Below, one piece after another: positions 25,801 through 33,200 of a stretch of 40,014 nucleotides of DNA (position 1 is the first letter of the stretch; the number at the start of each line of letters is the position of its first letter). The DNA is from Desulfurococcales archaeon. GTDB lineage: Archaea > Thermoproteota > Thermoprotei_A > Sulfolobales > Acidilobaceae. Made by a program: the position numbers and the translations under genes. Under the pieces are notes generated by a model, which saw only the letters and a list, made by a program, of their open reading frames with translations, did no database searches and was not told where the DNA came from. The stretch lies in assembly GCA_015521705.1 (NCBI GenBank), contig WANR01000044.1:1-40014 (forward strand). The letters run 5' to 3'.

Positions 25801-26616
25801 AATGTAGGCAGCGTTGAACCAGTCAGCGCTCTCGGGTACGTCTGTCTGCTCGCCCCATATTTGCGGGCTGGCCGGCGGCAGGTCGGCGTACCAGTCGTAG
25901 AAACTGCCCATGGAGCCTCCTATTAATTCTATGAACCTAGCACCTGAAGCATAGCTTACAGGGCTCATGGCCGGTATCGGGGTGAAACCGAATATTCTGT
26001 CGGGGCCATACTTCTTAATAGTGTAAACCAGGGCTGCAGCCATTATCTCCAACACTTCATCCCAGCTAGCCCTAACCCAGCCGCCCAGCCCTCTAGCCCC
26101 TGTATAGGACTTTCTCACCTCCGGGTTCTCAACAATACTTGCCCAGGCGTCTACGGGATCCTCGTGCTGGGCCCTGGCCCTTCTCCATGCCTCTAGCAGT
26201 GGCTTCCTGACATAGGGGTACTTGACGCGCGTCGAGGAGTAAAGGTACCAGCTGAAGGAGGCCCCCCTGGGGCAGCCCCGAGGATCGTGTAGGGGCAAGG
26301 TTGAGGAGATCTCCGGGTAGTCTGTAGCCTGGATCTCCCATGCCACTATCCCGTCTTTCACGTAGACAAACCACGAGCATGAGCCTGTACAGTTAACGCC
26401 ATGAGTAGACCTAGCAACCTTGTCGTACTGCCACATGTCCCTGTAGAAGCTCTCCCACCCCCTGAAATCCTCAGGGTACGTTTCTCTGGTGAACGGGATC
26501 TCGCTGAGATACCTCTCCCTGGCGACAACGCTAGCCACGCCACCTATAGCCGAGGCTGCTCCTATGGCAGCCATTATCCGGAGGAAGTCCCTCCTGGAAA
26601 CTCCTCGGCCAGCCAT
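22801..26616 (-). CDS. narG: Respiratory nitrate reductase catalytic subunit NarG, Tat-exported
   Basis: This large molybdopterin enzyme (1271 aa from ATG 26616) reduces nitrate to nitrite. The N-terminus carries a twin-arginine signal (SRRDFLRIMAA followed by an Ala/Gly-rich stretch), so the active site faces outward, as in other archaeal pNar enzymes. Numbered from an upstream GTG at 26634, the FS0 ligands are H78, C82, C86 and C121 (HGVNCTGSC, RGCPRG), and the metal-ligand Asp is D247 in SFYDWYADLPPASP. WGEQTDVPESADW and RTPDAHFFTEVRY are also conserved. The ATG start is preceded by GGTG 5 nt upstream, and a TTAATA element sits about 21-26 bases upstream. It is first in the operon. Confidence 0.97.
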   Translation of the reverse strand: MAGRGVSRRDFLRIMAAIGAASAIGGVASVVARERYLSEIPFTRETYPEDFRGWESFYRDMWQYDKVARSTHGVNCTGSCSWFVYVKDGIVAWEIQATDYPEISSTLPLHDPRGCPRGASFSWYLYSSTRVKYPYVRKPLLEAWRRARAQHEDPVDAWASIVENPEVRKSYTGARGLGGWVRASWDEVLEIMAAALVYTIKKYGPDRIFGFTPIPAMSPVSYASGARFIELIGGSMGSFYDWYADLPPASPQIWGEQTDVPESADWFNAAYIINFGTNIPMTRTPDAHFFTEVRYRGTKIVVVSPDFSEHTRFADVWIPARAGSDGALALAMAHVILKEYYVERSVEFFIDYAKRFTDLPFLVVLEERNGRYRPGKFLRLSDLDASEYLDPRYGEEKLPEWKLLVLDSNTGSIRLVNGSIGFRWDDSGRWNLELKDPVTGDPVDPALTLIGEADEVVDVEFPYFGPFFTQSSWTARRVPAIRVATKSGEKLVTTVFDLLTAYLGVDRGLGGDYPSGYDDPKPFTPAWQEEITGVSRDLVVRIAREFAETAVKTQGRVMIMLGPGVNHWYHADLYYRGIIALVVLTGAQGRNGGGWAHYVGQEKIRTLVGWATIAFALDWVKPPRHQNSPSFYYIHTDQWRYDPMRVTYIAPEGSDIRGKIKCEHPADCNVIAARLGWLPFYPQFNRNPLDLAREAREKGKDPVDYVVELLKNGELKLAIEDPDAPENWVRVMFVWRANLLGSSSKGHEYFLKHLLGSPMQAVMSEELARGAVKEIVWRDPAPEAKLDLLVFIDFRMPTTGVYADIVLPAATWYEKYDLSMTDLHTFIHPFTPAVDPLWESKTDWEIFRELAKKFSEIASKHFNGPVEDIVARALWHDTPLEVAQEYGVVKDWRKGETEPIPGKTMWDLKVVKRDYRNVYNMFISLGGGARKVGAKGISYDTSDVYEELKLRNGSVYWEGCPDGCPSLEKDKYAAETILALSPETNGRLAPRAFASLEKRTGRAMQDLVTSLDEIRFDDIVRQPRRSHTSPIWSGIESPGRAYSPFTINTEKLVPWRTLSGRQHFYVDHDWFLELGEFFPTYKPPLDMVSLGSLKNTARKLGISRFDDYRVQVNGKKMLLLRYLTPHGKWNIHSEFWDNLRMLTLFRGGQVVWLNDEDARWAGISDNDWIEVVNDNGVIVARAATSPRIPKGVAIMYHAQERHLYVGRSSITGKKGGIHNSVTRTDLKPTKMVGGYAQLSYFFNYYGPTGVNRDTMVLVFLREKLGSLHGEG

Positions 26617-26674
26617 GAATCCACCCTCTCCCACGCTATTAAGGATAGTCCCAGCATCCCTGAAATCGTAACCC

Positions 26675-26686
26675 TGAACTAGTTCA
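26675..26686. promoter_or_regulatory. GAAC-N2-GTTC palindrome upstream of narG
   Basis: TGAACTAGTTCA is a perfect 12-bp palindrome in the divergent narG/regulator space. It is 59-70 bases upstream of the narG ATG and about 35 bases upstream of its TATA-like element, a typical activator position. It is 102-113 bases upstream of the likely regulator start. It is the best candidate binding site for the adjacent HTH_10 regulator. Confidence 0.55.
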
Positions 26687-26787
26687 ATCCAGGAAACCAG
26701 CGAGGGAGGCCAGACGCCTGAGCCGGCTAGTTAAGGCATAGCCTTTATTATAGCGTGTCGCTATTAAGGTATTATTGGTGTGGGTTT

Positions 26788-27384
26788 TTGCTGGTGGGTG
26801 CCAAGGTTCAAGTAGAACCGTGCCCATACGCCCGTAGTCTCATGAAGCTGGGCAGGCATGTAGGTTTCAGAATTAGCAACGGCTCTGCCAGCCACTTATT
26901 CATCGTAGATAGGGGTGATATAAACAAGATAGCCGAGCTCAGGGCCAGGCTCCAGAGGTCTGCCGAGGAAAAGGGCAAGAGGATCTACTATAGTAGCTCC
27001 TCGAACTACGTAGTCCTAGAGTGTCCAACCTGCATTCTGGTGGAACTATACAAGATCCTCCACGTGGTCAACATGAAAGCTGGCAGAGACCAGGTCGTAC
27101 TAACAGGTATAATGACCAAACCAGTCTCCATTAACGAGCTGAGAAACAAGGTTAACCCCAACAATAGGGAGAAAATAGTCTACATGGAAACCCTGAAAGT
27201 CGACGAAATAACTCTCAACGACAAGGAGGAGCAGATAGCTAAAATACTGCTAGAGAAGGGCTATCTAGAGTACCCGCGGAAAGCCAACATAAATGAGCTC
27301 TGCGACCTACTTGGTATACCAAAGTCGAGCCTCTCATACATAACCAGGAGGATCTTCAAGAAGGTTCTAAACCAAACATTCTAA
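26788..27384 (+). CDS. HTH_10 (Bat/NarO-like) transcription regulator with conserved cysteines
   Basis: The 198-aa protein ends in a bacterio-opsin-activator type helix-turn-helix (LNDKEEQIAKILLEKGYLEYPRKANINELCDLLG..., family landmarks GY-EYPR and LGIPKSSLS). The N-terminal half contains C12 (EPCPYA) and a CPTC pair at C79/C82. Together these could hold a metal or Fe-S cluster, as proposed for the haloarchaeal denitrification regulator NarO. It is divergent from narG, with a palindrome between them. A TATA-like TTTATTATAG at 26743-26752 argues against the outermost GTG at 26755. TTG 26788 has GGTG 7 nt upstream and is preferred; GTG 26794 is an alternative. It overlaps the convergent archease gene by 4 bases. 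Confidence 0.78.
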   Translation: MLVGAKVQVEPCPYARSLMKLGRHVGFRISNGSASHLFIVDRGDINKIAELRARLQRSAEEKGKRIYYSSSSNYVVLECPTCILVELYKILHVVNMKAGRDQVVLTGIMTKPVSINELRNKVNPNNREKIVYMETLKVDEITLNDKEEQIAKILLEKGYLEYPRKANINELCDLLGIPKSSLSYITRRIFKKVLNQTF

Positions 27385-27818
27385 ATATCCACGACGAACT
27401 GGACCCTCCAACAGCCGCCTTCCTCCCGGATCTCCATCTGAGCATAGGTCATAGCCTTCACTATAGTCCGGTGCTCGTGCCTTTCCGTGTCAAACCTCTC
27501 GCCCCAAGCGGCCGACTTTATTCTCCACTCGTCGCCGTCCCTTTCTATGCCACACACTCTAAACATGGAGAACACGAGCTGCTCCTGGTCGGTGTATAAC
27601 AGGTGCTCCTCTATCCACCTATAGAGCAGGTTCTCCAGGTCAAATCCCTGAACCTCTACGTCGATCCTCCTTCTAGGCTTTACGAGCGAGGTGTTAGTGA
27701 TTACCTCGTACACGCCAAGCACTGAATACTCGAAAGCCTCCTCGAGAGTCCTGCCCCTGGCCCTTATAAGTACATCTGCCGTGTGCTCCAAGTGCTCGAA
27801 TCCCTGGCACGCGCCCAT
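27381..27818 (-). CDS. Archease, RtcB ligase cofactor
   Basis: This small protein (145 aa from ATG 27818) promotes guanylylation and turnover of the tRNA ligase RtcB. Family landmarks are GFEHLEHTADVLIRARG with the conserved acidic Asp, ENLLYRWIEEHLLYTD, AAWGERFD, and the C-terminal VKAMTYAQMEI and FVVDI. The outer TTG at 27860 would add 14 residues not typical of the family. ATG 27818 is preceded by GAGGGAC, and a GTATATAG element lies near 27868. RtcB is not in this window. The gene converges on the HTH_10 regulator with a 4-base overlap of stops. Confidence 0.92.
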   Translation of the reverse strand: MGACQGFEHLEHTADVLIRARGRTLEEAFEYSVLGVYEVITNTSLVKPRRRIDVEVQGFDLENLLYRWIEEHLLYTDQEQLVFSMFRVCGIERDGDEWRIKSAAWGERFDTERHEHRTIVKAMTYAQMEIREEGGCWRVQFVVDI

Positions 27819-27945
27819 TATTAGTCCCTCATCAAACCTAGGCCCATTAATGCCCCTCAACTGTGTAGACTATATACGGGCCCCAGGAATTTAGGCGTTT
27901 CCCACAAGCACAGTAACGGTACAGCCATGTAGTCCTGGGAGGCTG

Positions 27946-29112
27946 CTAGAGCATGTCTAGGTACTTGTAGCCGGTGTCGGGTATGATGGCTACATAATCC
28001 TCCATTGTATCAGCCCCTTCTCCGACAAATTTTTCTAGCGCCGCTAGGGCAGCGCCCCCGGAAGGCCCTATTAGTATGCCGTCCTCACGGGCCACTTTCT
28101 TAATAGCCTCCAGGGACTCTTCAAGGGTCACATCAATAACCTCTATGTTCTTTGAAATGAGATTCAGCCAGACCATGCCAGTCTCTGTGCGCCTTATACC
28201 AGGTATGGTGTCTCCCCGCGCGGGCTGTGCCGCGATCACCCTAAACTCTCCGCCAGCCACGCTTCTGAAATAGAACTCTATAGCAGCCATGTGGCCTGAG
28301 GTCCCTACGCTACCCGCTATCCCCGCCAGTTTCAAGCGAGACTCTCTGGCTTGGAAGTGGATCTCCTTGGCTGTGAACCTTAGATGGGCTATGAAGTTTT
28401 CGTCGTTCATGAACTGGTTGGCATGCACATACCCGTGCCTCTTAGAGTCCTCAACAACTCTTGGTATCAGGTCTACAGTCATGTCACCCCCCTCTTCGAA
28501 CACCTCTCCTCCCATTAACCTGGCTACTTTTCTCCCAAGCTGCCCAGCGCTCTTGGGAAGATAGATCCTGGCCCTCCCGCCATATTTGCGGGCCAAAGCG
28601 GCGAGCGCTATTCCAAAGTTTGATGATGTGGCATCAGCCACTACTTTCCCCTTTATTCTTGTGTACTCGTTAAGGCTCTCTAGGATCCACCAGGCTGTTC
28701 GATCCTTTATGCTGAGGCTTATGGGGTTATACCATTCAAGCTTGGCCCATACGCGAATGGTATCGTTGGAATAGCTCTTTAACTGAAGTAAGGGTGTCGG
28801 CCAGGAAGCCCTGAGCAGGTCGCGGATGTCATGGTAAACCCTGGTATCCCTGCGTGGGGACACGTCATCGAAGAAGCCTAGCTTCTCCAGGCTGACGCTG
28901 CAATTAGTCTCTGACCCTACTGGTAGTAGAGACGCTCCTAAGTTCCTTAGAGCCCAGTAGACCTCGACTCCCTCAACCACCTCTGAGTCCCTGACCCTGA
29001 CGCAGCTGGGAACCCGCCACGACCTGAGTATCTCCTCCATTAGGTCTAACACATCCCACAGGGAAAGCCTTTTGGCAGGCTTTACAGACCCTATGGATAC
29101 TAGCTTATACAC
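27946..29112 (-). CDS. O-phosphoserine sulfhydrylase / cysteine synthase
   Basis: This PLP-dependent enzyme makes cysteine, probably from O-phosphoserine and sulfide. At 388 aa with an N-terminal extension of about 95 residues it closely matches the Aeropyrum pernix enzyme (389 aa). Landmarks: WPTPLLQL, PLP lysine K136 in SLSIKDR, substrate loop DATSSNFGIA, glycine loop GSVGTSGHMAA, and IPGIRRTETG with R307/R308 at the place of the A. pernix arginine that selects phosphoserine. IGPSGGAALAAL is near the end. Start GTG. It is a single-gene unit. Confidence 0.88.
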   Translation of the reverse strand: MYKLVSIGSVKPAKRLSLWDVLDLMEEILRSWRVPSCVRVRDSEVVEGVEVYWALRNLGASLLPVGSETNCSVSLEKLGFFDDVSPRRDTRVYHDIRDLLRASWPTPLLQLKSYSNDTIRVWAKLEWYNPISLSIKDRTAWWILESLNEYTRIKGKVVADATSSNFGIALAALARKYGGRARIYLPKSAGQLGRKVARLMGGEVFEEGGDMTVDLIPRVVEDSKRHGYVHANQFMNDENFIAHLRFTAKEIHFQARESRLKLAGIAGSVGTSGHMAAIEFYFRSVAGGEFRVIAAQPARGDTIPGIRRTETGMVWLNLISKNIEVIDVTLEESLEAIKKVAREDGILIGPSGGAALAALEKFVGEGADTMEDYVAIIPDTGYKYLDML

Positions 29113-29450
29113 TTCTACGCACTCTCCCCCACAAGCTACGCATGGGTAGGGCGAAGGCTACTAGAAGAGGCGGGGACCTCTTTAAATAGCAGGCCGACAC
29201 AATACACGCGCACCAAGAATAATCGTTCCATTGAAGAAATATTAATATGACTCACATATCCAGCCACCCACAGCTAGTACCAGACGACGCGATGAATGGG
29301 CTCCTCTCTCACGGCTCTCAGATCTCTAGCCCGAGAATCCCTCATATTTCACCACATGTGTTTAAATACAAAGTGGCAATAGAGATTAGTCCTTGGAAGC
29401 TAGGAGTACTTCCTAGGGAAGGTGGTGCTCTAGTCTTGGCCGGGGAAGTC
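29113..29450. other. Intergenic region, promoters only
   Basis: The left part would hold the promoter of the minus-strand sulfhydrylase gene; TATTTAAAG on the minus strand near 29180-29190 is a candidate. The right part has GTTTAAATAC at 29360-29369, a likely TATA box for the YbjQ-type gene. A reading frame continues upstream from 29451 to an ATG at 29247, but that stretch does not resemble the family and spans this TATA element. I see no RNA gene. Confidence 0.5.
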
Positions 29451-29777
29451 ATGGTTGCGACTACCACGGAGATCCCTGGATATAAGGTAAGGAGGGTCCT
29501 AGGCGTTGTAACGGGAAGCGTGGTGCGTGCCAGGCACCTAGGAAGGGATCTCCTAGCTACGCTAAGAAACATTGCAGGCGGCGAGATAAAGGAGTACACA
29601 GAGCTATTAGCCGAAGCTAGGGACGAAGCCATTAAAAGAATGGTGGAGAAAGCTAGGCAAATGGGGGCTAATGCCGTTGTAGGGGTCAGGTTTGCAACGA
29701 CGGCCGTTGCCTCGGGCGCCGCAGAGATCCTTGTCTACGGTACTGCAGTTGTGATAGAGCCTGAGGATCACGGGTGA
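29451..29777 (+). CDS. YbjQ/UPF0145 family protein
   Basis: The 109-aa protein starts MVATTTEIPGYKVRRVLGVV, the typical beginning of the YbjQ (DUF74) family. It continues with the conserved ARDEAIKRMVEKARQMGANAVVGVRF helix and ends with a small-residue-rich strand, ILVYGTAVVI. Family members form ring-like pentamers and have no firmly established function. ATG 29451 has GGGGAAG upstream and gives the normal family length. The frame runs back to 29247, but the added 68 residues have no family counterpart. Confidence 0.85.
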   Translation: MVATTTEIPGYKVRRVLGVVTGSVVRARHLGRDLLATLRNIAGGEIKEYTELLAEARDEAIKRMVEKARQMGANAVVGVRFATTAVASGAAEILVYGTAVVIEPEDHG

Positions 29778-29849
29778 AGCATTTAATAATCACCAGTATG
29801 ACAGGCTAGACATCGAAAGACACACAATATTCTACGGGGTGGACAAGCC

Positions 29850-30137
29850 TTGGGCCATGGCAGGGTCAGGGCCTATTTATTGGTGAGGGGCATCGTGCAG
29901 GGAGTGTTTTTCAGGGCTAATATGAGGAACGTCGCTAAAAAAGAAGGCGTCACTGGGTGGGTCAGAAACCTGCCAGACGGTGAGTCAGTGGAAGCAGTGC
30001 TTGAGGGGGAGAGGGATAGGGTAGAGAGGGTTGTATGCTGGAGCCTGAGAGGCCCTCCAATGGCTGAAGTCAGAGAGGTGATAGTCAAGTTCAGCGAGTA
30101 TAAGGGAGAATTCGAGGATTTTGAAGTAAAATACTGA
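29850..30137 (+). CDS. acyP: Acylphosphatase
   Basis: This 95-aa enzyme hydrolyses acyl phosphates. Both signatures are intact: [13 protein letters not shown] with catalytic R22, and [18 protein letters not shown] with catalytic N40. The start is TTG at 29850 with GGGGTGG 8 nt upstream. An ATTTAATA element near 29781-29789 may be its promoter, so it is probably its own transcript rather than coupled to the gene before it. Length and motifs are standard. Confidence 0.94.
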   Translation: MGHGRVRAYLLVRGIVQGVFFRANMRNVAKKEGVTGWVRNLPDGESVEAVLEGERDRVERVVCWSLRGPPMAEVREVIVKFSEYKGEFEDFEVKY

Positions 30138-30182
30138 AAACCGGGAAACCATAGCTATACCCGCTTACATGGAGGCGAGGCT

Positions 30183-30846
30183 CTATCCCCTAGGTAAGTC
30201 CTCTGGGAGCCTACGAAAACCATTAATAATGGGCGTGAAGATCGCAAGTGAAACCACCAGCAGAGCCGCTTCGACTAGCCATACGTTCTGCATCGATTTA
30301 GCTAGATAGACTGCGGCAAGGTTGAATGCGCTGTGAACTATTATGGCTAGTATAACCGAGCAGCTCTGGCGCAGCCTACCCATTATACCTAGAGCTATGA
30401 GCATAGACATAGATACGTGGAATAGAATGGCAGTATTCCTCTCCAAGGCTCCAGGCAGCAGCTGGATCCACGAATAACCTAGTGAGGCTGCCACAGGTGC
30501 CTGAGCCGCGAAGACTATAACAGCCTCGGCAAGCCCCCACCCTATGCCTATCACTAGGGCGTACTCCTTCCTCCTGGATCCGGAGATGAAATATCTGAGC
30601 AGAAGAAACCTGACAGGCTCCTCTAAGGGGCCCGAAACTAGTGCCATAAACATGTCGCTGTACATGCCTGGCCTGTCTATCTATTATAGTAAAGAGGGGT
30701 CCCCTAGCCATTAGGGCCAAAAACCATCCTCCACCACCTACAAGGGCCGCTAGCCAATAATCAAGACTCCCCCTGGCAACGTAAGCTAGAGCGGTAAGGG
30801 CTGGTAGTATTGAGACAGTAACAGGCACAAATAACAGGGCCTCCAA
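30183..30846 (-). pseudogene. YhfC-like membrane protein gene split by a frameshift
   Basis: Two adjacent minus-strand frames together read as one YhfC-family (putative membrane peptidase-like) protein of about 220 aa. The 5' part starts at TTG 30846, with a GGTG core 8 nt upstream, and encodes two hydrophobic segments ending GGGGWFLALMARGPLFTIIDR. The 3' part, in the +1 frame from about 30680 down to 30183, encodes SGPLEEPVRFLLLRYF, GIGWGLAEAVIVFA, LLPGALERNTAILFHVSMS and IVHSAFNLAAVYLA, the family's E-E, E and H landmarks. The shift must occur between about 30660 and 30680, because the 3' frame has stops upstream. It may be a decayed gene, a sequencing error or a real recoding site. Confidence 0.65.
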
Positions 30847-30968
30847 GGGATCTACACCGTTCCGGGCAATGTGGGCCTTTTAGGTAAGTGCGCACTCCTA
30901 TTCATACATTTCACTTCAACATAGATTTATATAGACTAGATGCCACACCTAGCTAGCCGGGTGCCTTA

Positions 30969-31499
30969 GTGGTAGAGAGCAGGCCCTTATTGTATAGTGT
31001 ACTTGCGGGGCTCATAGCGGGCATAATTTCCTCGGCCACGTACATCGCTCTTGTGCCAGTAGATAGCATTGAAAGGCTCATCGAGGAGATGGTAAACTAC
31101 CAGGTGGAATCACGGAGTATAACTGAAGAAGAAGCTCGCAGTGTTCTCAGCCTGGTATCCTTCATAAGGGGCCCGCTGACCTGGCTCTTCTACGTCTCGC
31201 CTGTCATGAACATGGTGCTGTTAGGGGCTATTCTCGGGGTTCTCTTGGACGCGCTTACCAGGAAGCTGACGATCAAGGCTGGAACAGCCTCTCTCATTGT
31301 AGGCGCCTTGCTGGTCTCGCTTCAGCTAGTATTCCTCTATTCTATGTATGACGGGCTACTAGCGCTGATCCTGGCCAGACACATAGGTGTCCCCCTAGCA
31401 CTCCTCCCCTCACTGCTATACACGGCGCTCCTAGTAGTGTTTAATAGCGTGGAGGGGCCCTGGAGCACTATAGCTTCTTCAAAGCCTGAAAAATACTGA
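30969..31499 (+). CDS. Small four-helix membrane protein, unknown
   Basis: I do not recognise this 176-aa protein. It has a membrane segment near residues 7-30, an acidic loop (SIERLIEEMVNYQVESRSITEEEARS), then three further hydrophobic segments, with a short tail. Such proteins often look like DUF4199-type or transport accessory proteins, but no motif proves it. The start is GTG at 30969, with GGGTG 5 nt upstream, and a strong TATA box TTTATATAG lies at about 30924-30932. It stands alone, divergent from the split YhfC-like gene. Confidence 0.7.
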   Translation: MVESRPLLYSVLAGLIAGIISSATYIALVPVDSIERLIEEMVNYQVESRSITEEEARSVLSLVSFIRGPLTWLFYVSPVMNMVLLGAILGVLLDALTRKLTIKAGTASLIVGALLVSLQLVFLYSMYDGLLALILARHIGVPLALLPSLLYTALLVVFNSVEGPWSTIASSKPEKY

Positions 31500-31540
31500 G
31501 AGTGGGCGAGAAGCGACTGCCAGCGTGTCTGCGGCTTTAG

Positions 31541-31897
31541 CTAGCCCAGCAGCTCTTCTAAGTCTGTTACATGATCATCCTTTACTCTTCCACGCTCGAC
31601 ATACACTCCCTCTACTCTCAGTATCTTCTCCTTAAACCTTGGGCCTCCAAGTGAGTACCCGCCTAGGCTGCCATCGGACCTAACAACCCTGTGGCAAGGG
31701 ACTATCAAAGGCTCGTCGTTAGCTGCTAGCAATGCCCCTACTAGTCTCGGACTGATGCCTAGCAGCTTTGAAAGTGACTTATATGTCGTGACGCTGCCAG
31801 TAGGGATCACTAGGAGCAGGGCTTTGAGGGCCTCAAAATAGTCGTCGAGGCTAGCCCTGGATAAGGTGCCGTCCTCTCTTAGCACTAGGAGAGGCAC
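31541..31897 (-). CDS. ogt: Methylated-DNA-protein cysteine methyltransferase, short form
   Basis: This is a suicide repair protein that removes O6-alkyl groups from guanine. The active-site motif VPCHRVVRSDGSLGGYSLG is intact (C68 counted from GTG 31897), as are the arginine-finger helix SPRLVGALLAAN and the VIPTGSVTTYKSL wing. The frame stays open to 32029, but that stretch is 5S rRNA gene sequence, so a start there is excluded. GTG 31897 has GGTG 8 nt upstream and gives 118 aa. The protein therefore has the catalytic domain and almost none of the usual N-terminal domain. Confidence 0.88.
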   Translation of the reverse strand: MPLLVLREDGTLSRASLDDYFEALKALLLVIPTGSVTTYKSLSKLLGISPRLVGALLAANDEPLIVPCHRVVRSDGSLGGYSLGGPRFKEKILRVEGVYVERGRVKDDHVTDLEELLG

Positions 31898-31971
31898 TGC
31901 AGGTACACCGGGTCCACGTACAAGACGGGCTAGGTTTAAGATATTTTTGCTGTAATGTAGAGACGCCGTAG

Positions 31972-32099
31972 TGCCTGGCCTCGGCTTGGGGGCCCTGCAG
32001 GGCCTCTCGGACCCCACGGGGACCCCCAACGCGGCCGGCTTAACTTCCGGGTTCGAAATGAGTCCGGGTGTTGCCCGGCCGCTATGGCCGAGCCAGGCA
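31972..32099 (-). rRNA. 5S ribosomal RNA
   Basis: Read on the minus strand, the sequence contains the universal 5S core: the GGGCAACACCCGGAC, CATTTCGAACCCGGAAGTTA and AGCCGGCCGC blocks. The ends TGCCTGG and CCAGGCA pair to close helix I. The gene is about 128 nt and very GC-rich, as in hyperthermophiles. It is not adjacent to 16S or 23S, which is normal for crenarchaea. The end positions may be off by a few bases. Confidence 0.95.
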
Positions 32100-32123
32100 T
32101 GTTTAGATCTCTGGATACCGGGG

Positions 32124-32130
32124 CTTAAAA
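32124..32130 (-). promoter_or_regulatory. TATA box of the 5S rRNA gene
   Basis: TTTTAAG on the minus strand is centred about 28 bases upstream of the 5S 5' end and is preceded by a purine-rich BRE-like AGGAAAAGG. This supports a free-standing 5S transcription unit. Confidence 0.6.
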
Positions 32131-32301
32131 CCTTTTCCTGGAGGACGTAGAGTTGCTAGGCTACCTTCGCCTCACGCTATCCTGGGAGTGTTGCCATTAT
32201 AGGTTCACATGGATTGTAGAGTCACACCTGGGGGGCGGCTGGTATTTAGCGCGTATTATATTCGTCTTCTCTGTGGTGATACTAGGGAGCCCACCAAATA
32301 C

Positions 32302-32308
32302 TATATAA
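32302..32308 (+). promoter_or_regulatory. TATA box of the cdvBC operon
   Basis: TATATAA lies about 26-28 bases before the expected transcript start near 32331. That leaves a short leader containing GGAGGTGG before the GTG start at 32345. Confidence 0.6.
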
Positions 32309-32344
32309 CAGGCTTAATATTTTTGACGGGAGGTGGGTAGCGAA

Positions 32345-33175
32345 GTGCCTATAATAGATGCTATCAAGAAGCTTATAGGGAGGAATAGTCTTGTGGGGGA
32401 CGACGCTGAGTACAACCCGCTTTACGGTTTCGGGGTGGAAGGCCTAGACTACGACGACCTAATAGCGAGGCTCCAGGTGGCGAAGCTGGAGGTTGACAGG
32501 ATAAGGCAGCACTTAATCAACGAGATAAGAGAGCACTACGAGAGCCTCCAGGAGGCTGTGAAGAGCAGGGACAAGGAGGCGATGGCTGCGAGCGCCGCAG
32601 AGATAGTGCTGAAGAAGAGGGTCCTAAGATCCGTCATAGCCTACGGCAAGCTCATAGAGACGGCAATACAGAGGATAAACGATGCCAGGAACATAGAGGC
32701 CATAATAAAGGCCATAACGCCCCTAGACTACGTGCTAGCCACCATGAACGACTATCTCTCAACGATAAGCCCTGAGTCTGTGGCCAAGCTCAACAGCATC
32801 ATAAGCCAGGCAGAAATGATGGTAAGGTCAACCAGCAGCCTGGCCAGCAGCCTGCCAGTAGCCAGGCAGGAGCCACTGGACCCAGAGGTCCAGAAGCTTA
32901 TAGAGAACGCTATGAAGCAGGCCCACGTGGAGAGCGAAAGCGTGGCCCCGTCTATCCCAGCTGAGATAAGAGTGAGGCAGAAAAAACAGCAGGTGCCACT
33001 AGAGAAGAGGCTCCTACAATACGTCAAGAATAACAGAGGCATAGTGAACGTTAGAAAAGCAGCCAGGGACCTCGGCGTGTCAGAAGACGAGATCAGAGCG
33101 GCCCTGCTGAAGCTTGCTAGCAAGGGTGTAATAAAGCTTGCATCAAAGAACGCAGAATCCACCACGCCAGCTTAA
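32345..33175 (+). CDS. cdvB: ESCRT-III-like cell division protein CdvB
   Basis: The 276-aa protein forms the crenarchaeal division filament. The helical ESCRT-III core runs from GLDYDDLIARLQVAKLEVDRI through DARNIEAIIKAITPLDYVLATM. A Pro-containing linker (SVAPSIPAEI) is a candidate MIM2 motif for CdvC binding. A C-terminal winged helix (EKRLLQYVKNNRGIVNVRKAARDLGVSEDEIRAALLKLASKGVI) completes it and is the part that normally contacts CdvA. GTG 32345 is chosen because GGAGGTGG is 8 nt upstream; an in-frame GTG at 32333 overlaps that element. cdvC follows after 25 bases. cdvA is not upstream, where a 5S rRNA gene lies instead. Confidence 0.92.
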   Translation: MPIIDAIKKLIGRNSLVGDDAEYNPLYGFGVEGLDYDDLIARLQVAKLEVDRIRQHLINEIREHYESLQEAVKSRDKEAMAASAAEIVLKKRVLRSVIAYGKLIETAIQRINDARNIEAIIKAITPLDYVLATMNDYLSTISPESVAKLNSIISQAEMMVRSTSSLASSLPVARQEPLDPEVQKLIENAMKQAHVESESVAPSIPAEIRVRQKKQQVPLEKRLLQYVKNNRGIVNVRKAARDLGVSEDEIRAALLKLASKGVIKLASKNAESTTPA

Positions 33176-33200
33176 GCCCCTGAAGAGGGGGGTGTGCTAG

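Noticed and set aside
29247-29450. N-terminal extension of the YbjQ-type protein
   Set aside because: It does not resemble the family and contains the likely TATA box; ATG 29451 gives the standard protein.
30376-30680. Continuation of the first YhfC frame as a separate protein
   Set aside because: After about 30680 this frame loses hydrophobic pattern and family motifs, while the neighbouring frame carries them.
32041-32070. GGGTTCGAAAT on the plus strand, resembling a tRNA T-loop
   Set aside because: The flanking bases cannot form the T-stem; the stretch is the complement of the 5S rRNA core.
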